Assembly: GCA_023383795.1 (NCBI GenBank)
Contig: JAHDYJ010000038.1
Span: 1-35,051 of the forward strand
DNA: 35,051 nt
Source: Burkholderiales bacterium
GTDB lineage: Bacteria; Pseudomonadota; Gammaproteobacteria; Burkholderiales; SG8-39
Direction of reading: 5' to 3'
The notes beneath the pieces are model-generated. The model ran no database searches. It was not told where the DNA came from and saw only the letters and a program-made list of their open reading frames with translations. The position numbers were made by a program, and so were the translations under genes. This document shows positions 7,022 through 17,270 of the stretch, piece after piece. Numbering within the stretch: the stretch's first letter is position 1; each line of letters opens with the position of its first letter.

Positions 7022-8437
7022 ATGTCAATGAAGCCCGCCGACGTACTGAAGATGATCAAGGACCGGGAGGTCAAGTTCGTCGACTTGCGCTTCACCGACA
7101 CGCGCGGCAAGGAGCAGCACGTGTCGGTGCCGGCGAGCCATTTCAACGACGACAAGTTCGAGCAGGGTCATGCGTTCGACGGCTCGTCGATCGCGGGCTG
7201 GAAGGGCATCGAGGCGTCCGACATGCTCCTGATGCCCGATCCCGACAGCGCGCGCCTCGATCCGTTCACCGACGAGACGGTGCTCAACGTCACCTGCGAC
7301 GTGATCGAGCCGTCCGACATGAAGGGCTACGACCGCGACCCGCGCTCGATCGCGAAGCGCGCCGAGGCGTTTCTCAAGTCGACCGGACTCGGCGACACGG
7401 CCTACTTCGGCCCCGAGCCCGAGTTCTTCATCTTCGACTCGGTGACGTGGCACGTCGACATGTCCGGCTGCCACGTGAAGATCCGCTCCGAGGAGGCGCC
7501 GTGGTCCTCGGGCGAGGAGACCGAAGGCGGCAACCTCGCGCACCGGGCGCCGGTGAAGGGCGGATACTTCCCGGTGCCGCCGGTCGACACGCTGCAGGAC
7601 ATCCGCAACGCGATCTGCCTCGCGCTCGAGCAGCAAGGCGTCGAGGTCGAGGTGCATCACCACGAGGTCGCCGCGCCGGGGCAGGGCGAGATCGGCACGC
7701 GCTTCAACACGCTGGTCAAGCGCGCCGACTGGATGCAGATCCTGAAGTACACCGTGTGGATGACCGCGGCGTCCTACGGCAAGACCGCGACCTTCATGCC
7801 GAAGCCGGTGGTGGGCGACAACGGTTCGGGCATGCACGTGCACCAGTCGGTGTGGAAGGACGGCAAGAACCTCTTCGCCGGCAACGGCTACTCGGGGCTC
7901 TCCGACTTCGCGCTGCACTACATCGGCGGCATCATCAAGCACGCGAAGGCGCTGAACGCGATCACCAACCCGGGCACCAACTCGTACAAGCGCCTGGTGC
8001 CGGGCTTCGAGGCGCCGATCAACCTCGCGTACTCGGGCCGCAACCGCTCGGCCGCCTGCCGCATTCCGTACGTCGCGAGCCCGAACGGCCGGCGCGTGGA
8101 GGTTCGCTTCCCGGACCCGACCGCGAATCCGTATCTCGCCTTCGCCGCGATGCTGATGGCCGGGATCGACGGGGTGCAGAACAAGATCAAGCCGGGCGAT
8201 CCGATGGACAAGAACCTCTACGACCTTCCGCCGGAAGAGGCCGCCAAGGTCCCGCACGTGTGCCACTCGCTCGACCAGGCGCTCGCCGAGCTCGATCAGG
8301 ACCGCGAGTTCCTCCTGCGCGGCGGCGTGTTCTCGAACGACATGATCGACGCATACATCGCGCTCAAGGAAGAGGAGGTCACGCGGTTCCGCATGACGAC
8401 CCATCCGCTCGAGTTCGAGATGTACTACAGCTCGTGA
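7022..8437 (+). CDS. glnA: Glutamine synthetase type I
   Basis: GlnA condenses glutamate and ammonia to glutamine with ATP, the main entry of ammonium into metabolism. It acts as a cytoplasmic dodecamer. The 471 aa are standard for the GSI-beta type. Family motifs are all present: FDGSSIAGW near 53-61, the metal-site [42 protein letters not shown] and [17 protein letters not shown]. The adenylylation tyrosine is Tyr400 in [11 protein letters not shown], so GlnE control is expected. A longer frame from 6935 is rejected because it would include the sigma-54 promoter; AGGAGA lies 7 nt before the ATG at 7022. Transcription should be NtrC/sigma-54 dependent. A terminator follows at 8476. Confidence 0.98.
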   Translation: MSMKPADVLKMIKDREVKFVDLRFTDTRGKEQHVSVPASHFNDDKFEQGHAFDGSSIAGWKGIEASDMLLMPDPDSARLDPFTDETVLNVTCDVIEPSDMKGYDRDPRSIAKRAEAFLKSTGLGDTAYFGPEPEFFIFDSVTWHVDMSGCHVKIRSEEAPWSSGEETEGGNLAHRAPVKGGYFPVPPVDTLQDIRNAICLALEQQGVEVEVHHHEVAAPGQGEIGTRFNTLVKRADWMQILKYTVWMTAASYGKTATFMPKPVVGDNGSGMHVHQSVWKDGKNLFAGNGYSGLSDFALHYIGGIIKHAKALNAITNPGTNSYKRLVPGFEAPINLAYSGRNRSAACRIPYVASPNGRRVEVRFPDPTANPYLAFAAMLMAGIDGVQNKIKPGDPMDKNLYDLPPEEAAKVPHVCHSLDQALAELDQDREFLLRGGVFSNDMIDAYIALKEEEVTRFRMTTHPLEFEMYYSS

Positions 8438-8475
8438 GCCTGCGGGCGCCGACCTGCGGGGCTGCTGGCCGGAGA

Positions 8476-8505
8476 GGACGGGCGGATTTCATGCCCGTCC
8501 TTTTC
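8476..8505 (+). terminator. Intrinsic terminator after glnA
   Basis: An 8-bp perfect GC-rich stem (GGACGGGC / GCCCGTCC, 9-nt loop) is followed directly by TTTTC. It lies 38 bp after the glnA stop and separates it from the ntrBC block. Confidence 0.9.
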
Positions 8506-8604
8506 GTTGATGCGGTGCGCAATACGGCCGCAACATCGCGCGAACGGGGGCCGCGGGCGTCCGCGCGAGCGTGAACAAAGCCCCGCGCGAGAGACGCAAG
8601 TGTT

Positions 8605-8634
8605 TTGTAATCAGAATGCTTTTGCCATAGACTT
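8605..8634 (+). promoter_or_regulatory. Candidate sigma-70 promoter for the DUF4124 protein-ntrBC genes
   Basis: A TTGTAA-like -35 box and a TAGACT-like -10 box are spaced by 17 bp in an AT-richer stretch about 30 bp before the ATG at 8664. Both boxes are partial matches. Confidence 0.4.
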
Positions 8635-8663
8635 GCTCCTCTCCCGCAGCAGAGGTGCCGGTC

Positions 8664-9149
8664 ATGGCCCGCTTCCCCGCTTATGCTCTTGCGAGCGTCG
8701 CGCTCGTCGCGACGTCCCACGCGTTCGCGCAGAGCACGGTCTGGCGGTGCCTGGACGACGGCCGCGCGCACTACACGAACATCAAGAAGGAGACCGAGGG
8801 CAAGAGCTGCACGGTGGTGAGCCGCGAGGTCTCCGTGGTCTCGGCGCTGCCGCCGGCGCCCGCGGTCGCGCCGGTGTCGACGCGGCCGGCCGACTTCCCG
8901 CGGGTCGACCCCGCGACGCAGCGCGCGCGCGACGACACGCGGCGACGCATCCTCGAGGAGGAACTCTCCGTCGAGGAGAAGAGCCTCGCCGCGGCGCGCG
9001 CGAAGCTCGCCGAGCAGGAGAGCATGCGCGGCGGCGACGAGCGCAACTACCAGAAGGTGCTCGACCGGCTGCACCCGTTCCAGGAAGACGTGGAGCGGCA
9101 CGAGCGCAACGTCTCCGCCATCCGGAAGGAAATCGCCGGCCTGAGATAG
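8664..9149 (+). CDS. Periplasmic DUF4124-domain protein with coiled-coil tail
   Basis: This 161-aa protein has a signal peptide (MARFPAYALASVALVATSHAFA, cleavage after about residue 22). A DUF4124-like segment follows (STVWRCLDDGRAHYTNIKKE; the family hallmark is an aromatic, a short loop and YTN/YSD). After a Pro/Ala linker comes a charged helical region from about 85 to the end (RRRILEEELSVEEKSLAAARAKLAEQES and the DRLHPFQEDVERHERNV part) that should form a coiled coil. Function is unknown. It sits between glnA and ntrB, an arrangement I recall from other betaproteobacteria, but no link to nitrogen sensing can be shown from the sequence. AGAGG before the ATG at 8664 favours this start over the GTG at 8655. 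Confidence 0.85.
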   Translation: MARFPAYALASVALVATSHAFAQSTVWRCLDDGRAHYTNIKKETEGKSCTVVSREVSVVSALPPAPAVAPVSTRPADFPRVDPATQRARDDTRRRILEEELSVEEKSLAAARAKLAEQESMRGGDERNYQKVLDRLHPFQEDVERHERNVSAIRKEIAGLR

Positions 9150-9237
9150 CCGGCCGCGGCCCCCGCGCGGGCCGCCGCGTCCATCCGGTCTCCCCGCTGC
9201 CATCAGGGCGCGCCGCGCGCGGCGCGCGCGGACGCGC

Positions 9238-10289
9238 GTGAACGCGCTCGCGTTCGCCGGCCTCGACCTCGTCGCCACCGCGGTGGTGCTGCTCGACCGC
9301 GACTTGCGCATCGTCTACGCGAACCCGGCCGCGGAGAGCCTGCTCGAGCAGAGCGCGCGCGCCCTGCGCGGGCAATCGTTCCTCGGCCTGTTCGAGAACG
9401 TCGCGCCGCTCGGCGAGCGGCTCGAGCAGGCGATCGCCGAGCAGCGCGGGTTGTGGAACCAGGCGGTCGACCTCGAGCGGCCCGACCGCGAGGCGCTGCA
9501 CGTGAACCTGCTCGCGAGCCCGCTCGAATCGCCGGAGGCGGCGCTCGCGCTCGAGATCCGGTCGATCGACCAGCGGCTGCGCCTCGAGCGCGAGGAGCGC
9601 GAGCTCGCGCAGGCGTTCGCGAACCGCGAGCTGATCCGCAACCTCGCGCACGAGATCAAGAACCCGCTCGGCGGCCTGCGCGGCTCGGCGCAGCTGCTCG
9701 AGCGCGAGCTCGACCGGCCGGCGCTCACCGAGTACACGCAGGTGATCATCAAGGAGGCCGACCGGCTGCAGCTTCTGGTCGACCGCCTGCTCACCCCGCA
9801 CCGGCCGACGACGCGCGGACCGGTCAACATCCACGAGGTGAGCGAGCGGGTGCGCAGCCTGGTGCTCGCCGAGTTTCCGGAGCTGCGCGTGAAGCGCGAC
9901 TACGACGCGAGCCTGCCGGAGATCGCCGGTGATCGCGAGCAGCTGATCCAGGCGGTGCTGAACATCGCGCGCAACGCCGCGCAGTCGGTCAAGGGCCGCG
10001 GCGAGATCGTCATGCGCACGCGCGTCGCGCGGTTCGTCACGATCGCCAAGACGTTCTGCCGCTCGGCGGTCGAGCTCGCCGTGATCGACGACGGGCCAGG
10101 GATCCCGCAGGAGCTGCGCGAGCGCATGTTCTATCCGCTCGTGTCCGGGCGCGAAGGCGGCACCGGGCTCGGGCTCACGCTCGCGCAGACCTACGTGCAG
10201 CACCACCGCGGCTCCATCGAGTGCGACAGTCAACCCGGCCGCACGGTGTTTCGCATCGTGCTGCCGCTTGCAGCAAACGGGACGAAGCC

Positions 10290-10293
<4 letters not shown>
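9238..10293 (+). CDS. glnL: Nitrogen regulation sensor histidine kinase NtrB (GlnL)
   Basis: NtrB autophosphorylates and passes phosphate to NtrC, or dephosphorylates it, according to PII binding. This 351-aa cytoplasmic kinase has an N-terminal PAS domain (about 5-115; LDLVATAVVLLDRDLRIVYANPAAESLL), then the H-box LAHEIKNPLGG with phospho-acceptor His138. The ATPase follows with the N-box (NIARNAAQS), G1 (DDGPGIP), F-box (FYPLVSGREGG) and G2 (GTGLGLTLAQ). No membrane segment is present, as in known NtrB. The start is GTG at 9238, 88 bp after the previous gene; it gives the usual length (E. coli 349 aa). The 3' end overlaps ntrC by 4 bp (ATGA), indicating translational coupling. Confidence 0.97.
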
Positions 10294-11702
<1,409 letters not shown>

Positions 11703-11731
11703 GCCGGTTTCGGCCGGCCCCGCCCCGTTTC

Positions 11732-11776
11732 CGGAATGCGGAACGCAATGCGGCGCAGCGCGTACGCCGCATTCCG
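11732..11776. repeat. Nested inverted repeats between ntrC and malate synthase
   Basis: Two alternative perfect stems share the right arm: CGGAATGCGG (11732-11741) with CCGCATTCCG (11767-11776), and AATGCGGCG (11747-11755) with CGCCGCATT (11765-11773). They cannot form together. No T-tract follows. It could terminate ntrBC or act on the aceB leader; neither is shown. Confidence 0.6.
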
Positions 11777-11821
11777 GAATCCGGCATCGGGACCCAGGAC
11801 GCGAGAAATCTCCTTATCGGG

Positions 11822-11850
11822 TTGTGAGTTTGTGCGGTGCAAAGTAACAT
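11822..11850 (+). promoter_or_regulatory. Candidate sigma-70 promoter of malate synthase gene
   Basis: TTGTGA and TAACAT are spaced by exactly 17 bp, each matching 4 of 6 consensus bases. The predicted start near 11857 leaves a leader of about 30 nt before the ATG at 11888. Confidence 0.5.
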
Positions 11851-11887
11851 CGCAGGTTCTTCCCACCCGACGCGCGAGCATTCCGTA

Positions 11888-13480
11888 ATGAGCCAGAGCC
11901 TTCCCAAAGGCGTGACGATTCACGCCACCGTCACCCCCGAGCACGCACCGATCCTCACCACCGACGCGGTCGCATTCGTGGCCAAGCTGCATCGCACGTT
12001 CGAGCCGCGCCGCCAGGAGCTGCTCGCGGCGCGCGCCGCGCGGCAGAAGACGTTCGACGCCGGCGCGCTGCCCGATTTCCTGCCCGAGACGCGGAAGATC
12101 CGCGAGTCGGAGTGGAAGATCGCCGACCAGCCGAAGGACATGCTCGACCGGCGCGTCGAGATCACCGGTCCGACCGACCGCAAGATGGTGATCAACGCGC
12201 TGAACAGCGGCGCCTCGACCTTCATGGCGGACTTCGAGGACGCGAACTGCCCGACCTGGGCCAACATGATCGAGGGCCAGGCGAACCTGCGCGACGCGGT
12301 GCGCCGCACGATCACCTTCGAGCAGGGCGGCAAGAAATACGCGCTCAACGAAAAGACCGCGGTCCTGATCCCGCGGCCGCGCGGCTGGCACCTCGACGAG
12401 AAGCACGTCCACGTCGACGGCAAGCCGGTGTCGGGCGGCATCTTCGACTTCGCGCTTTACTTCTTCCACAACGCCAAGGAGCTGCTCGCCCGCGGCACCG
12501 GCCCGTACTTCTACCTGCCGAAGCTGGAGAGCCACCTCGAGGCGCGGCTCTGGAACGACATCTTCAGGATGGCGCAGGAGGAGCTCGGCGTGAAGCAGGG
12601 CTCGATCAAGGCCACGGTGCTGATCGAGACCGTGCTCGCCGCGTTCGAGATGGACGAGATCCTGTGGGAGCTGAAGGAGCACTCCGCGGGGCTCAACATC
12701 GGCCGCTGGGACTACATCTTCTCGTGCATCAAGAAGTTCCGCGTCAACGCGGACTTCTGCCTCGCCGACCGCGCGCAGGTCACGATGACCGCGCCGTTCC
12801 TGCGCGCCTATGCGCTCTCGCTGGTGAAGACCTGCCACCGCCGCAACGCGCCGGCGATGGGCGGCATGGCGGCGCAGATCCCGATCAAGAACGACCCGGT
12901 CGCGAACGAGGCGGCGCTCGAGAAGGTGCGGCAGGACAAGCTGCGCGAGGTGACCGACGGCTGTGACGGCACCTGGGTCGCGCACCCGGGCCTCGTCCCG
13001 ATCGCGAAGGAGGTCTTCGACCGGCACATGCCGAAGCCGAACCAGTACGACAAGCAGCGGCCCGACGTCGCGGTGAGCGCGAGGGATCTGCTCGACTTCC
13101 GGCCGGAGAAGCCGATCACCGAGGTGGGGCTGCGCAACAACATCAGCGTCGGCATCCAGTACCTCGGCGCCTGGCTCGCCGGCAACGGCTGCGTGCCGGT
13201 GTTCAACCTGATGGAGGACGCCGCCACGGCCGAGATCTCGCGCTCGCAGATCTGGCAGTGGATCCGCTCGCCGAAGGGCGTGCTCGACGACGGCCGCAAG
13301 GTCAGCGTCGAGCTCTTTCGCGCGCTCCTGAGGGAGGAGCTGCCGAAGGTGCGCGAGTACCTCGGCGAGGAGGGCTGGAAGGCGGGCAAGTACGAGGAGG
13401 CGGCGAAGCTGTTCGACAGCATCACGACCGGCGACTACGTGGAATTCCTGACGTTGCCGGCGTACGCCCTGATCGATTGA
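11888..13480 (+). CDS. aceB: Malate synthase A
   Basis: AceB condenses glyoxylate with acetyl-CoA to malate, the second step of the glyoxylate shunt. The 530 aa match the A-type enzyme (E. coli 533 aa) over the whole length. Signatures include [27 protein letters not shown] (split by the usual variation), [25 protein letters not shown], the substrate-site [11 protein letters not shown], the PROSITE-like [33 protein letters not shown] and the C-terminal [20 protein letters not shown]. The ATG at 11888 (MSQSLPKGV) is chosen over the one at 11837, which would lie inside the promoter. Isocitrate lyase is not in the window. The 3' end and its terminator are duplicated downstream. Confidence 0.97.
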   Translation: MSQSLPKGVTIHATVTPEHAPILTTDAVAFVAKLHRTFEPRRQELLAARAARQKTFDAGALPDFLPETRKIRESEWKIADQPKDMLDRRVEITGPTDRKMVINALNSGASTFMADFEDANCPTWANMIEGQANLRDAVRRTITFEQGGKKYALNEKTAVLIPRPRGWHLDEKHVHVDGKPVSGGIFDFALYFFHNAKELLARGTGPYFYLPKLESHLEARLWNDIFRMAQEELGVKQGSIKATVLIETVLAAFEMDEILWELKEHSAGLNIGRWDYIFSCIKKFRVNADFCLADRAQVTMTAPFLRAYALSLVKTCHRRNAPAMGGMAAQIPIKNDPVANEAALEKVRQDKLREVTDGCDGTWVAHPGLVPIAKEVFDRHMPKPNQYDKQRPDVAVSARDLLDFRPEKPITEVGLRNNISVGIQYLGAWLAGNGCVPVFNLMEDAATAEISRSQIWQWIRSPKGVLDDGRKVSVELFRALLREELPKVREYLGEEGWKAGKYEEAAKLFDSITTGDYVEFLTLPAYALID

Positions 13481-13519
13481 AGGACCGCATTTCGCCGGTC
13501 TGACTTCGGGGGGGATCGT

Positions 13520-13551
13520 ACAAGGGGGGGCGCGAGCCCCCCTTGTTCTTT
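13520..13551 (+). terminator. Terminator hairpin, copy 1 (after aceB)
   Basis: ACAAGGGGGG pairs with CCCCCCTTGT around a 7-nt loop and is followed by TCTTT. It is the first terminator met by aceB transcripts. Confidence 0.75.
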
Positions 13552-13652
13552 CCGGGCACGACCGGCGACTACGTGGAGTTCCTGACGTTGCCGGCGTACG
13601 CCCTGATCGATTGAAGGACCGCGTTTCGCCGGTCTGACTTCGGGGGGATCGT

Positions 13653-13687
13653 ACAAGGGGGGGGCGCGAGCCCCCCCCTTGTTCGTT
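13653..13687 (+). terminator. Terminator hairpin, copy 2 (repeat unit)
   Basis: This is the same hairpin in the second repeat unit, with two more G:C pairs (8 G and 8 C; stem of 12 bp, loop CGCGAG). The following T-run is weaker than in copy 1. Confidence 0.6.
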
Positions 13688-13755
13688 CCGGGCACGACCG
13701 GCGACTGCGTGGAGTTCCTGACGTTGCCGGCGTACGCCCTGATCGACTGAGCGCT

Positions 13756-13834
13756 ACCTCCTCCTCGAAAAGGAGGGGATCGTTCTTCTCCCCTCCTCTC
13801 CGAGGAGGGGCGGCCGCGCAGCGGCCGGGGTGGT
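13756..13834. repeat. Cluster of palindromes resembling a dispersed intergenic element
   Basis: Three successive inverted repeats occur: CTCCTCCTCGAAAAGGAGG, CCCCTCCT / AGGAGGGG around CTCCG, and CGGCCGC / GCGGCCG around GCA, ending in GGGGTGGT. The style is that of REP-like intergenic elements common in proteobacteria. It lies between the aceB tail repeats and the convergent EamA gene and may also serve as a bidirectional terminator. Nothing else is seen in 13481-13867. Confidence 0.55.
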
Positions 13835-13867
13835 GCGAGCGCGTGCGCAACTGCGATCGCCCGGCGC

Positions 13868-14764
13868 TCACCGCCGGCCCATGCCCAGCCAGACGATCGC
13901 GCCGACCACGATCAGCGCGCCGGCGATCTGGCGCGGCGCTACCGCCTGGCCGAGGATCATCCACGCGAGCGCGAGCGCGGCGATCGGCTCGAAGTTCAGC
14001 ACGACCGCGTTGTTGACCGCGCGGATGCGGGGCAGCACGACGAAGAGCGTGGTGATCGCGCCGCCGTAGAAGAGCGTCAGCAGGGCGAGACCGGTCCAGC
14101 CAGGAACGTCGCGCGGCAAGTCGAACGTTCCTGCCGCGGCGCCGGCCGCGGCCACCAGCACCGACGCCACGCCCATGGTGTAGAAGGTGCGCACGCGCCC
14201 GTCCACGTCCTTCAGCCGGCGGGCGCTGAGGAAGAGGACGAGCGCGAACGAGATCGAGGCCGCAAGCGCCCACCCGACGCCGGCGCCGATCTCGCGCCAG
14301 CGCCCGCCGAGGTCGCCCGCCTGGCCGAGGACGTCGAGCGCGAGCATGAGGCCGACGAGCGCGACCGGCATCGCCGCGACCGCGCGCCCGCTCGGCCGCT
14401 CGCCGCCTCCGGCCCACGACATGAGGGCGAGCACCATCGGGAACGTGTTGAAGGCAAGGAGGGCGAGCGCCACCGGGATCCTGGCGACCGCCGAGTACAG
14501 GCAGTAGCTCTGCACCGCGAGCACCGCCCCGATTGCGAGCGCGTGCGGGAGCTGCGCGCGCGTCACCGCGATCGTCACGCCCTGCACCCGCATCAGCGCG
14601 TAGACGAACAGCGCCGTGCAGCACGAGCGCACCACCACCGCGGTCGTCACGCTCGCGCCGTGCTCGAACGCGATGCGCGCGGCGACGTGGTTCGAGGCGA
14701 ACGTCACCGAGACCAGCAGCAGCACGACCACGGCGAGCCGCGGGGCGATCGCGCCGCCCTTCAC
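13868..14764 (-). CDS. EamA-family (DMT superfamily) permease
   Basis: This 298-aa inner-membrane protein has about ten hydrophobic helices in two homologous EamA repeats, the usual layout of drug/metabolite transporters such as RhaT/YdcZ relatives. The first repeat shows SVTFASNHVAARIAFEHGASVTTAVVVRSCC. The second ends with FYGGAITTLFVVLPRIRAVNNAVVLNFEPIAALALAWMILGQAV, the conserved pattern around the last helices. The substrate cannot be predicted. The start is GTG at 14764 (MKGGAIAPRLAV) after GCGGTGAAGG; no ATG lies near, so the exact start is uncertain. The 3' end faces the aceB repeats. Confidence 0.88.
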   Translation of the reverse strand: MKGGAIAPRLAVVVLLLVSVTFASNHVAARIAFEHGASVTTAVVVRSCCTALFVYALMRVQGVTIAVTRAQLPHALAIGAVLAVQSYCLYSAVARIPVALALLAFNTFPMVLALMSWAGGGERPSGRAVAAMPVALVGLMLALDVLGQAGDLGGRWREIGAGVGWALAASISFALVLFLSARRLKDVDGRVRTFYTMGVASVLVAAAGAAAGTFDLPRDVPGWTGLALLTLFYGGAITTLFVVLPRIRAVNNAVVLNFEPIAALALAWMILGQAVAPRQIAGALIVVGAIVWLGMGRR

Positions 14765-15100
14765 CGCCTGGGCCCCGGGCTGCGGTCGCGGGTCACTGGC
14801 ACGATCCGGCGGACCCCGGGTTCCCGGCGAGCCGGGCGCCGGCAGCCGGCTCGCGGAAAAGCCGTTGCGCGGCGCTCCGCAGGCGTGCGGGAAGTGTGGC
14901 GATGGCGAGCGGGATTCTCATGCGAAGTCGGGTCGATGGCACCGGGCCGCGTGATGCGCGCTTCTCGAACGTTCTTACCGGGGCCGGGCGGGCCGCGGCG
15001 GGCGGATTGTAGCCCGGCGAGCGGCGGTTCCCCGCGACCGCGCGCGCATATTGTGTTTCGCGGCGCGCCGGTTACCATTGCGCGACCCCCCGGACCGGCC
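14765..15100. other. Intergenic region between divergent transporter genes
   Basis: This 336-bp stretch lies between the divergent EamA and AI-2E genes. I see no supported gene. Its only notable signal is a weak promoter for the AI-2E gene at the right end. Confidence 0.5.
15051..15078 (+). promoter_or_regulatory. Candidate sigma-70 promoter of the AI-2E family gene
   Basis: TTGTGT and TACCAT are spaced by 16 bp (each about 4 of 6 to consensus), ending 22 nt before the ATG at 15101. Confidence 0.35.
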
Positions 15101-16180
15101 ATGCCCGACATCGCGCGCGACCTCACCCGCACCGTCCTCGCGGTGCTCGCCATCGGCCTGCTGATCGCCGCGACGCTGTGGATCCTGCGGCCGTTCCTGC
15201 CGTCGCTCGTCTGGGCGACGATGATCGTCGTGGCGACGTGGCCGCTGATGACCGCGATCCAGTCGCGGCTCTGGAGCAGGCGGTGGCTCGCGGTCACCGT
15301 CATGACGCTCGCGCTCCTGCTCGTGTTCGTGATCCCGTTCTCGCTCGCGGTCGGCGCAATCATCGAGAACGTCGACGAGGTCGCCGTCTGGGCGAAGTCG
15401 GTCACTGCGCTGAAGGTGCCGCCGCCGCCCGACTGGATCGCGAAGCTGCCGGTGGTCGGCGCCAGGGTCGACGCGCTCTGGCGCGAGGTCAACACCGGCG
15501 GCGGCGCGGCTTACCTGCCGAAGGTCGCGCCCTACGTCGGCCAGGCGGCGCGCTGGTTCGCCGGGCAGGTCGGCGGCCTCGGCCTGGTGATCGTGCAGTT
15601 CCTGCTGACGGTCGTGCTCGCGGCCGTCCTGTATCTCTCCGGCGAGAGCATCGGCGCGGGCGTGCGCCGCTTCGCGCGGCGGCTCGCGGGCGAGCGCGGC
15701 GACGGCGTCGTGCAGCTCGCCGGGCAGGCGGTGCGCGCGGTGGCGCTCGGCGTCGTGCTCACCGCGCTCGTGCAGGCGGTGCTCGGCGGCATCGGGCTCG
15801 CGATCGCCGGCGTGCCGCTCGCGACGATCCTGACGGCGGTGATGTTCATCCTCGCGGTGGCGCAGATCGGCGTCGGCCCGGTGATGATCCTGGCGATCGT
15901 CTGGCTGTACTGGACCGGCGACGTGCTGTGGGGCACCGTGCTCCTCGTGTGGGCGATCCCGGTCACGGCGCTCGACAACGTCCTGCGGCCCTTCCTGATC
16001 AAGCGCGGCGGCGTCGATCTGCCGCTGCTCCTGATCTTCGCCGGCGTGATCGGCGGCCTGATCGCGTTCGGGCTGATCGGGATCTTCGTCGGTCCGGTAG
16101 TGCTCGCCGTGACCTACACGCTCCTCACCGCATGGGTGAGCGAGAGCGTGGAAACCGCCGGCCAGCCGCCGAAGTCTTAG
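15101..16180 (+). CDS. AI-2E family transporter (YdiK/PerM-like)
   Basis: This is a 359-aa inner-membrane protein of the AI-2 exporter superfamily (PF01594). Hydrophobic helices sit at about 10-40 (two close spans, LAIGLLIAATLWILRPFLPSLVWATMIV) and 65-90. An amphipathic soluble section follows (about 95-165), then five or so spans. The family's C-terminal hallmark is present: VPLATILTAVMFILAVAQIGVGPVMIL and PVTALDNVLRPFLIKRGGVDLPLLLIFAGVIGGLIAFGLIGIFVGP (GxxGxxxGP pattern). Members export diverse solutes, and AI-2 itself is not implied. The ATG at 15101 is chosen; the much longer upstream frame crosses non-coding DNA. Convergent with the next gene, 23 bp away. Confidence 0.92.
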   Translation: MPDIARDLTRTVLAVLAIGLLIAATLWILRPFLPSLVWATMIVVATWPLMTAIQSRLWSRRWLAVTVMTLALLLVFVIPFSLAVGAIIENVDEVAVWAKSVTALKVPPPPDWIAKLPVVGARVDALWREVNTGGGAAYLPKVAPYVGQAARWFAGQVGGLGLVIVQFLLTVVLAAVLYLSGESIGAGVRRFARRLAGERGDGVVQLAGQAVRAVALGVVLTALVQAVLGGIGLAIAGVPLATILTAVMFILAVAQIGVGPVMILAIVWLYWTGDVLWGTVLLVWAIPVTALDNVLRPFLIKRGGVDLPLLLIFAGVIGGLIAFGLIGIFVGPVVLAVTYTLLTAWVSESVETAGQPPKS

Positions 16181-16203
16181 CCGCGGCGCCGGCGGCGAAC
16201 CGC

Positions 16204-17190
16204 CTATTGCAGGGACGCGAAGCGCGCGCGATCGTGAGGCGCGGCGTAGTCGACGCGCGGCCCGATCGGCACGACGCCGCCCGGGTTCACGTGCCGCAGG
16301 CCGTAGTAGTGGCGCCGGATGTGGTCCAGGTCGACCGTCGCCGCGACGCCGGGAACCTGATACAGATCGCGCACGTAGCCGGGCAGATGCGCATAATCGG
16401 CGATGCGCCGCAGGTTGCACTTGAAGAGCCCGGCGTAGACCGGATCGAAGCGCAGCAACGTCGTCAGCAGCCGCCACTCGGCCTCGGTCGGCGCGTCGCC
16501 GCACAGATAGCGGCGCTCGCCGAGGCGCGCGTCCAGCCAGTCGAGCGTCTCGAAGAGCGGCACGACCGCCTCGTCGTAGGCCTGCTGCGAGGTCGCGAAG
16601 CCGCAGCGGTAAACCCCGTTGTTCAGCGTCGCGTAGATGCGCTCGTTCAACGCGTCGATCTCCGCGCGCAGCGCCTTCGGGTAGTAGTCGCCGGGACGCG
16701 CGCCGACGCGGTCGAACGCCGAGTTGAACATGCGGATGATCTCGGACGACTCGTTGTTGACGATCGTGCCGGTGCGCTTGTCCCACAGGACGGGAACCGA
16801 GACGCGCCCGGTGTAGTCGGGCTTGGCGCGCGTGTAGATCTCGTGCAGGAAGCGCGCGCCGTTCACCGTGTCCGGCACGACGCCGTCGCCGTCGGCGAAG
16901 TTCCAGCCGTGCTCGCCCATGCTCCAGTGCACCACCGAGACGGGCACGAGCTGCTCGAGCCCCTTCAGCGCCCGGTAGATCAGCGTTCGATGCGCCCAGG
17001 GGCACGCGTAGCTCACGTACAGGTGATAGCGGCCCGGCTCGGCGGCGAAGCCGCCCTCGCCGCCCGGCCCGGGCGCGCCGTCGGGCGTGACCCAGCTGCG
17101 GAACTGCGCGGCCTGGCGCTCGAAGCGTCCGCCGGTCTTCGCGGTGTCGTACCAGCGGTCGTGCCAGACGCCGTCGATCAGGAGGCCCAT
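16204..17190 (-). CDS. yqjG: Glutathionyl-hydroquinone reductase (xi-class GST, YqjG/PcpF type)
   Basis: This enzyme reduces glutathionyl-(hydro)quinones using GSH, releasing the hydroquinone and GSSG, and is cytoplasmic. The 328-aa protein has the xi-class thioredoxin-fold active site CPWAHR (63-68, Cys63 nucleophile) after YHLYVSYA. The glutathione-site segments VPVLWDKRTGTIVNNESSEIIRMFN follow, and then the all-helical domain with NNGVYRCGFATSQQAYDEAV, TEAEWRLLTTLLRFDPVYAGLFKCN and the C-terminal IRRHYYGLRHVNPGGVVPIGP. All are diagnostic of the family (E. coli YqjG, 328 aa). The ATG at 17190 is preceded by AGGAGACG, a good ribosome-binding site. The gene stands alone. Confidence 0.96.
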   Translation of the reverse strand: MGLLIDGVWHDRWYDTAKTGGRFERQAAQFRSWVTPDGAPGPGGEGGFAAEPGRYHLYVSYACPWAHRTLIYRALKGLEQLVPVSVVHWSMGEHGWNFADGDGVVPDTVNGARFLHEIYTRAKPDYTGRVSVPVLWDKRTGTIVNNESSEIIRMFNSAFDRVGARPGDYYPKALRAEIDALNERIYATLNNGVYRCGFATSQQAYDEAVVPLFETLDWLDARLGERRYLCGDAPTEAEWRLLTTLLRFDPVYAGLFKCNLRRIADYAHLPGYVRDLYQVPGVAATVDLDHIRRHYYGLRHVNPGGVVPIGPRVDYAAPHDRARFASLQ

Positions 17191-17270
17191 GACGTCTCCT
17201 CGTCGGGTTCTCGTGGAGCAGCTCCGCGCGCCTGCAAGCCGCGGCGGAACGGGCGGGCGCGCGGGCGCGC

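Larger units (their letters stand above)
13423..13753 (+). repeat. Tandem repeat of the aceB 3' end plus terminator (about 2.4 copies)
   Basis: The unit begins CACGACCGGCGACTAC, covers the last ~18 codons of aceB including the stop, and continues through a G/C-run hairpin. Copies start at 13423, 13557 and 13693 (periods 134 and 136 bp). The third is cut after its stop codon and has small changes (TAC to TGC, GAT to GAC). The first copy is the functional gene end; the others are untranslated remnants. Confidence 0.92.

Noticed and set aside
13423..13753. CRISPR-like array
   Set aside because: The repeats are direct head-to-tail copies of a gene end with no spacers.
14543..15100. Upstream extension of the AI-2E transporter frame
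   Set aside because: It crosses the EamA gene antisense and intergenic DNA, with no membrane or family features.
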